64,000 nucleotides of DNA from assembly GCF_014639235.1 (NCBI RefSeq), contig NZ_BMFU01000003.1, forward strand, positions 62,001-126,000. The letters are read 5' to 3'. This document shows positions 59,047-64,000 of this stretch, piece after piece. Position numbers and translations under genes: made by a program. Numbering within the stretch: the first letter of the stretch is position 1; every line of letters begins with the position of its first letter. The notes under the pieces are model-generated. The model had not been told where the DNA came from, made no database searches, and was given only the letters and a program-made list of their open reading frames with translations. This DNA is from Paenibacillus silvae. GTDB taxonomy: Bacteria > Bacillota > Bacilli > Paenibacillales > Paenibacillaceae.

Positions 59047-60591
59047 TTATTGTATACCCGCAGACTTCAAGTACTCCTGCCATTGCTTCGTATACTCAGA
59101 CTGAATTTTTTCCAGACCTGCCTGTTTTGCCTTTTCCATAAAGGTGTTCAGCCCACCCTCAACATCGGCAACAAGGCCCACGTTAAGCGGATACAAATAC
59201 TGCTTCTCCACTTGCTCCAAAGCGGCTTTTTCCGCTTGATAAGGAGTCCAGTCTTCTGCAAAACCAGTGAAGATGTCCGGCTTTTTGATTTTATCCAGAT
59301 CCTTGAACATGGTCAGTACATCATCAAAGCTCTTGTCGTAGAGCATGAACTCCGGATTACGCCATGCCCAGCCATTCATGCCTTCACGCGGGAAGCCATT
59401 GCTTTGCGCGTCTCCGATCATCTGATAATATCCATCTTTCACTTCAAAGTTTTTGCCTTCTACACCGTACTCGGTCAACCAGTTATAGCGTTTATCGGTA
59501 ACCATTTTTTCATAGAATGCAAGCGCTCTTTCCGGGTTTTTGCTGCTGCGCGGAATTGCAAAGCCGTTGTGAATCGGGTGCACCGGCTGTGCAAAGCCTT
59601 TTGCATTTGGATAAGGGAAATATCCTAGCTTCCAGTCTGGGTGAGTCGACTGAATTTTGATGACGTCGGCGTTGAATTTGTTTGGATTCTCACCAGCAAG
59701 AATAACAGCTGCTTTGCCATTTTGAAGCAAGGAATTGGATGTATCCTTCACGTTCAGTACGTTTTTCGGGAAAAAGCCTTTATCCATCCAGCGCTTATAT
59801 GTTTTCAGGTCCTCCAGATGCTGTGCGGATCCCCAGTAAGATGTCACTGTGGATGGTGTGTCATACATAATATCCAGTCCGTATGGAAGCTGTCCTGCTG
59901 TATTTACCAGCTTGGAAGTCAATTGACGAATGCCATGTGTATGGTTTGCATTGCTGTCTGCAATCGGAATCATGTTTGGCTCATTGGCTTTGATGCCGTC
60001 CAGGTAAGCCTCCAGCGTCTCCAGCGATTCCGGCTTCGGCAGGTTATACTTCTCGCGCAAGTCTTCGCGGTACGCAATACCTTCCGTTACATATTCAATC
60101 CATGTGGATGGAACCGTGTAGATTTTATCGTTGATTTTAACTGCATTCCACATATCATCTGGAACATGAGATTTCAGTTCAGGTGTCTTGGCCAAAAGTT
60201 CGTCCAGCGGCAGGAAAGCACCTTTCTTTGCATACGACTGATAATTCGTCCAATCTGCCGTGAAGATCAAGTCGATCGGCTGACCGGAGGACAGCAGCAG
60301 TTTATATTTTTGATCCCAGTCGGTCCAGGAGGTGTAGTTGAATTTTACATTGACGTTCAAATCCGCCTCTGCCAGCTTGTTTATTTCAGATTCAATCACA
60401 GGCAGGTCTTTAGGCGCGTCCCCTAGCATATAAAATTGCAGCGTTACCTTCTCACCTTTATTATCGGTTGAGCCCCCCTGCTCACTGCCTTGCGCATTTC
60501 CTCCAGAACCGCTGTTACAAGCGGCCAGCACCCCGGCAAAAAGCATCAGGGCAAGTACCAGAGACAGGTGCCGAATCATTTTGTTACGCAT
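59047..60591 (-). CDS. Extracellular sugar-binding lipoprotein (LplA-like ABC receptor)
   Basis: 514 residues from the ATG at 60591, six bases after GGGAGG; the ATG at 60597 touches that site. Lipobox LAAC (near Cys24) followed by a Gly/Ser/Asn linker. The mature part is a family-1-type solute-binding protein: LQFYMLGDAPKDLPVIESEI, then PIDLIFTADWTNYQSYAKKG, and IHNGFAIPRSSKNPERALAF. Length and style match the large LplA/YtcQ group that bind oligosaccharides. It follows its two permease genes with a gap of about 105 bp; no ATPase gene is present, as usual for systems using a shared MsmX-type ATPase. Confidence 0.92.
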   Translation of the reverse strand: MRNKMIRHLSLVLALMLFAGVLAACNSGSGGNAQGSEQGGSTDNKGEKVTLQFYMLGDAPKDLPVIESEINKLAEADLNVNVKFNYTSWTDWDQKYKLLLSSGQPIDLIFTADWTNYQSYAKKGAFLPLDELLAKTPELKSHVPDDMWNAVKINDKIYTVPSTWIEYVTEGIAYREDLREKYNLPKPESLETLEAYLDGIKANEPNMIPIADSNANHTHGIRQLTSKLVNTAGQLPYGLDIMYDTPSTVTSYWGSAQHLEDLKTYKRWMDKGFFPKNVLNVKDTSNSLLQNGKAAVILAGENPNKFNADVIKIQSTHPDWKLGYFPYPNAKGFAQPVHPIHNGFAIPRSSKNPERALAFYEKMVTDKRYNWLTEYGVEGKNFEVKDGYYQMIGDAQSNGFPREGMNGWAWRNPEFMLYDKSFDDVLTMFKDLDKIKKPDIFTGFAEDWTPYQAEKAALEQVEKQYLYPLNVGLVADVEGGLNTFMEKAKQAGLEKIQSEYTKQWQEYLKSAGIQ

Positions 60592-60697
60592 ACGCATCCT
60601 CCCTTTTTGTGTTAGACCTTATATATGTTAGCGCAGACCCGCTATGCATCAGACCCTCACCAGCACGAAGGCCTGAAGTCCTCAGCGTGTATACGTT

Positions 60698-61633
60698 CTA
60701 ACCTTTGACTGCACCGATCGTGAGTCCTTTGACAAAATAACGCTGCACAAACGGATACAGGAATAGGATCGGCCCGGTAACGATAATGGCCATCGCCATC
60801 TTGGTGGATTCTGTCGGAACGTCCTGACTGAGCGTAACGCCTGTACCAATCGCCATCTGGTCAATAAATGTAATCGTATTCATCGTGTTGTACAGATAAA
60901 ATTGCAGCTGGTACATGTCCGGGTTGTTAATGAACAAGGATGATGTAAACCAGTCATTCCAGTATCCAAGGGCAAGAAACAGACCCACTGTTGCGATACC
61001 AGGCATCGCCAGCTTCAGTACAATGCTGACATAGATTCGAAAATCGTTAGCTCCGTCAATCTTCGCGGATTCGATCAGTTCATCGGGGACAGCAGAGCGA
61101 ATGAAGTTTTTCATCAGAATAATCAGAAACGGCGTCATCAGTCCCGGGAAAATCAACACCGTATACGTATCTGTAAGATTGAAGTAGTTTGCAAGCATAA
61201 TGTACCACGGCACAAGTCCACCACCGAACAAGGTTGTGAAGTAGATGAAGAAGGAGAACTTGTTCCGGTATTTGAAATCTTTGCGCTGCAGTACAAATCC
61301 AGCCATCGTGATAAAGAACAAGCCCAGTGTGGTGCCGACTACCGTTGTAAACACCGTCACCCCGTATGCTTTCAGAACCTGAGTCGGGAATTTAAACACC
61401 ATCTTGTAACCTTCCAGCGAGAAATGGGTGGGAAACAGATGATAGCCGTCCCGTACGATGGATTCGTTGCTGCTGAATGAGCCTGACAATATAAGCAGAA
61501 ATGGCAGCAGACACATTAATGACAAAATAATGATGATACTGTAGGCAATCAATTGAAAGGCCAGATTGAATTCGGAATCTTTGGCACGAGTGCGGGTACG
61601 AATTCCCCTTTGCGTATGCGTTTGTGTGCTCAT
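60698..61633 (-). CDS. Carbohydrate ABC transporter permease (YtcP-like)
   Basis: 311 residues, six transmembrane segments. The EAA loop contacting the ATPase reads ELIESAKIDGANDFRIYVSI near 185, and the C-terminus ends LYPFVQRYFVKGLTIGAVKG, a hallmark of this class. GGGAGAACC precedes the ATG. It pairs with the LplB-like permease 33 bp upstream. Confidence 0.94.
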   Translation of the reverse strand: MSTQTHTQRGIRTRTRAKDSEFNLAFQLIAYSIIIILSLMCLLPFLLILSGSFSSNESIVRDGYHLFPTHFSLEGYKMVFKFPTQVLKAYGVTVFTTVVGTTLGLFFITMAGFVLQRKDFKYRNKFSFFIYFTTLFGGGLVPWYIMLANYFNLTDTYTVLIFPGLMTPFLIILMKNFIRSAVPDELIESAKIDGANDFRIYVSIVLKLAMPGIATVGLFLALGYWNDWFTSSLFINNPDMYQLQFYLYNTMNTITFIDQMAIGTGVTLSQDVPTESTKMAMAIIVTGPILFLYPFVQRYFVKGLTIGAVKG

Positions 61634-61666
61634 ATGGTTCTCCCTTCTGCCCTGCGGGCGGATGTA

Positions 61667-62572
61667 TTAGAACAAGGCGTAGTCTTCGTTAATTTTGCGA
61701 ATGATGTAGTTTACCGTCATGATCAGGATGAAGCCGAATAACGACTGATACAGCCCCGCTGCGGTTGCCATACCAATATCGAAGGTCACTTTCAAAGAGC
61801 GGTAAACATACGTATCAATGATATCTGTAGCGTTGTAAAGCACGCCGTTATTTCCGATCAGTTGATAGAACAAGTCAAACTGCCCTTTCATAATACTGCC
61901 CAGCGAGAACAACAGCAGGATTACAAATGTCGGTTTAAGCATCGGTACCGTAATGTACCAGATTCGCTGAAAGATGTTGGCCCCGTCAATTCGGGCTGCT
62001 TCATAATACTCGTCACTTATACCTGTGATTGCAGCCAGATAGATGACCATGCTGTACCCGAGATTTTTCCATAGATAAAAAATAATGATCAGAAACACCC
62101 ATATCCATGGTGTGTTGTAAATATCAACCGGTCCTGCCTCAAACCGCTTGAGCACCGTATTCACAAACCCGGATTCATAGTTGAACATATTGTAAGCGAT
62201 TACACTTAATAGAACAAAAGAGATAAAGTACGGCAGAAACATGACGGACTGGGTTATTTTTTTGAACAGCTTGCCCCGAATTTCACTGAGCATGATTGCA
62301 CAAAAGATGGCCAGACCATTCCCCAGTATAATGAAAGCCAGGTTGTAACCGACCGTATTGGTCGTCAGTTTCAGCAACATGCCGGACTGCCAGAGGAACT
62401 TGAAGTTATCGAGCCCGACAAACGGACTTCCAAACAGCCCTCCTGCAAAATCATAACTGGTAAACGCGTAATAAATACCGATCATCGGAAAATACGAGTT
62501 AATCAGAAAAAAGATCAACGTGGGCAGCAGCATCAGAAACATGATTTTGTTTTTGTTCAATTCTTTGAGCAT
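61667..62572 (-). CDS. Carbohydrate ABC transporter permease (LplB-like)
   Basis: 301 residues from the ATG at 62572 behind GGGAGGGATC; the open frame reaches 62767 but that part is leader containing repeats. Six transmembrane segments. EAA loop YYEAARIDGANIFQRIW near 195, and the start KNKIMFLMLLPTLIFFLIN is typical of LplB. First gene of the three-gene sugar-import operon; divergent from the regulator at 63034. Confidence 0.94.
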   Translation of the reverse strand: MLKELNKNKIMFLMLLPTLIFFLINSYFPMIGIYYAFTSYDFAGGLFGSPFVGLDNFKFLWQSGMLLKLTTNTVGYNLAFIILGNGLAIFCAIMLSEIRGKLFKKITQSVMFLPYFISFVLLSVIAYNMFNYESGFVNTVLKRFEAGPVDIYNTPWIWVFLIIIFYLWKNLGYSMVIYLAAITGISDEYYEAARIDGANIFQRIWYITVPMLKPTFVILLLFSLGSIMKGQFDLFYQLIGNNGVLYNATDIIDTYVYRSLKVTFDIGMATAAGLYQSLFGFILIMTVNYIIRKINEDYALF

Positions 62573-62599
62573 GGCTCGATCCCTCCCGAATTGTAGCAG

Positions 62600-62660
62600 C
62601 GATGCATGATGAATGTGATGTGATGTGATGACGTACATGATATGTGACGAAGATGCATCG
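62600..62660. repeat. ATGTG direct repeats within an inverted repeat, leader of the sugar ABC operon
   Basis: CGATGCAT (62600-62607) and ATGCATCG (62653-62660) are exact complements. Between them ATGTGATGTGATGTGATG holds three overlapping ATGTGA hexamers at 5-bp steps (62613-62628), with a fourth at 62642-62647. The element ends 28 bp before the LplB-like start codon. Confidence 0.65.
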
Positions 62661-62967
62661 TGAAGCTCTGGATTTATTGTAGACCGCCATTCTTTCTTTT
62701 GCATACTGAAGCTTCCTGCCAGATCATGAACGATACTGTGAATCTGGTTGTGAACAAAATGCACCAATCATGAAATGAACACACGTACGTTCACAAAAGT
62801 TGATATCGTGCATGCTCTTCAACAGGTGAACAATTCAGCGAAAGTTGAACTTTATGTAGTGATAATGAACTAAAATGCCTGTTCCACATTGATGAAAACG
62901 CATACATACTATATAATTCAAGGTACTCTTCTCATTTTGTTCCACAACTGATGGAATCCGGTTTCTC

Positions 62968-62981
62968 ATGTGAAATCACAT
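62968..62981. promoter_or_regulatory. ATGTGA-AA-TCACAT palindrome at the regulator promoter
   Basis: A perfect 14-bp palindrome lies 52 bp before the regulator start and just upstream of a plus-strand TATATA (62987-62992) that may be its -10. The half-site ATGTGA is the same hexamer that is repeated in the divergent operon's leader. Confidence 0.55.
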
Positions 62982-63033
62982 AAAAATATATAAGTTCACT
63001 CCTATTTATTAGCAGGCTCAAGGGGGAAAACCA

Positions 63034-64000
63034 ATGCGCAAACGTTCGGAGGACAGCCAGAAGGTATTCGCGCGAATCCTAATCGGCATTATTATAAGTA
63101 CAGCAGCAACACTGCTTGTGGCTTCGGCTATTCTATATGTAAATTATAATCGGATTGCTCTGCGGCAGGTCTACCGTACGGATATGAACAGTCTCACCCA
63201 GACCAGCCGCGAAGTAGCCAAGATGACTGAAAGCGCCAAGTCGCTCTCGTACCAGATTTATCAGGACTATACCATCTCTTCCCTGCTGCTCTATTCCAAG
63301 CCAAGCATCTATCAGATCACCTCCGCAATGGAGCAACTCGATAATTACCGTATGTCTCTTCCTTTTATTGAATCCATCTATGTCTACAATTCAAGAAACA
63401 ATGAATTTTTTATCAGCTCTGACGGTGTTCGTAACGGGCAGCAGTCTGTATCCGAAATTGATGATCAAGGAATTAAAAGCATTCTCGACCGGTTCCATGA
63501 CTATAAACCCTTTGTGCCCATCCCGCGTACATACAAGGTTGGCTCAACCGGGGCCAGTGAAGTGAACAGTTATACGTATCTGTGCTATGACACAATCAAT
63601 GACAATGCCAAGCTGAATTATGCCGTTGTCGTTAACATTAAGGATGACTGGCTTAGTCCCAATATGAACGCGGTAGATCAACCAGGCAAAACCTTTATCA
63701 TCAACGAAAAAGGAGATTTGTTATCCGACTTCGGAGATCGTGCTTTGCTTAATAACCTCTCTGACGAAACCTTCATGCGTCCGATTCTGCAGGATACAGA
63801 GCATTCTGCTTATTTTACCGAGCAAGTGGACGGAGAAAAATCACTGATTACCTATACCGCTCCAGACAGCCTTGGGTGGCGATATGTACGAATTACTCCC
63901 TATGACCTTATTACATCAGATATTCGCAATATGCGCACCCATACGCTGCTGTTCTGTGCTGCATTGCTGGCTGCCGGGCTGATTTTATCCTATCTGGTAT
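63034..64000 (+). CDS. Membrane-bound regulator or sensor with Cache-like domain (3' part cut by window edge)
   Basis: 322 codons are visible from an ATG behind AAGGGGG. A transmembrane helix (about 15-38, ILIGIIISTAATLLVASAIL) is followed by an extracytoplasmic Cache-like sensor region of about 260 residues (SESIYVYNSRNNEFF-type, FIINEKGDLLSDFGDR). A second helix begins near 305 (LLFCAALLAAGLILSYLV). The output domain is beyond the window. In Paenibacillus, such proteins next to LplA/LplB/YtcP sugar systems are either YesS/YtdP-type AraC regulators or YesM-type histidine kinases. I slightly favour the AraC type because of the large N-terminal half; the sequence shown cannot decide. Confidence 0.75.
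   Translation, partial: MRKRSEDSQKVFARILIGIIISTAATLLVASAILYVNYNRIALRQVYRTDMNSLTQTSREVAKMTESAKSLSYQIYQDYTISSLLLYSKPSIYQITSAMEQLDNYRMSLPFIESIYVYNSRNNEFFISSDGVRNGQQSVSEIDDQGIKSILDRFHDYKPFVPIPRTYKVGSTGASEVNSYTYLCYDTINDNAKLNYAVVVNIKDDWLSPNMNAVDQPGKTFIINEKGDLLSDFGDRALLNNLSDETFMRPILQDTEHSAYFTEQVDGEKSLITYTAPDSLGWRYVRITPYDLITSDIRNMRTHTLLFCAALLAAGLILSYLV

Overview
The window is a chromosomal stretch of a spore-forming Firmicute, most probably Paenibacillus. Supporting signs are strong AGGAGG-type ribosome binding sites, many TTG/GTG starts, T-box leaders, an AUU-started infC, a Spo0E-like phosphatase, CotF-like coat proteins, an AlaR/AlaT pair, and a MutS2/YshE/PheST/ZapA neighbourhood recalling Bacillus subtilis. 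I see no prophage, insertion sequence or CRISPR array. Most genes lie on the minus strand; plus-strand genes are a minority: an FAD oxidoreductase, a YvlD-like membrane protein, a cupredoxin, an aldo/keto reductase, a GNAT protein, a PAP2/UgtP-like pair and the regulator at the right edge.

Layout. 1-5.1 kb: HRDC protein (partial), ROK fructokinase, then exonuclease - phosphodiester glycosidase - MOSC, and a YusI-like ArsC/Spx-fold protein. 5.3-5.6 kb: four tandem non-coding repeats of 76-79 bp. 5.6-8.4 kb: compact operon lipoprotein - CobU-like - PduO-type adenosyltransferase - RluA pseudouridine synthase. 8.5-11.5 kb: Spo0E-like protein, alaR-alaT, two small coat-type proteins. 11.6-18 kb: FAD oxidoreductase, MFS transporter, zinc-ribbon protein, a 27-codon membrane smORF, DUF350 (YshE) and mutS2. 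18-28 kb: YvlD-like protein, CuA-type cupredoxin lipoprotein, a 962-residue ZapA/coiled-coil fusion, pheT-pheS under a Phe T-box, and an ABC-F protein behind an attenuator-type leader. 28.5-37.8 kb: tRNA-Pro and tRNA-Gly, a GGDEF/EAL protein, a DRE-TIM aldolase, MoxR-DUF58-DUF4129, a soluble PAS histidine kinase and a zinc-finger protein. 38-47.2 kb: a 2-Cys peroxiredoxin behind an exact PerR box, then the branched-chain amino-acid locus (Leu T-box, ilvB-ilvN-ilvC-leuA) with leuB cut off from leuA by an opposite-strand aldo/keto reductase. 47.3-53.4 kb: GNAT, a Gly/Pro/Tyr-rich protein and a nucleoside ABC importer (nupNOPQ type). 53.6-56.4 kb: infC-rpmI-rplT with its leader, and a membrane GT2. 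57-64 kb: PAP2 phosphatase plus UgtP-like glycosyltransferase, then an LplA/LplB/YtcP-type sugar ABC system divergent from a membrane sensor or AraC-type regulator that runs off the end.

The less ordinary signals are mostly regulatory or architectural: the tandem repeats; the ABC-F leader, whose proposed antiterminator overlaps short leader ORFs; the ZapA fusion; the G9 tract at the CobU-like start; the long hairpin between ilvN and ilvC; and TGTGA-rich elements on both sides of the divergent sugar-transport promoters. No single locus is clearly a new multi-gene system. All functional calls are by reading; no database search was run.
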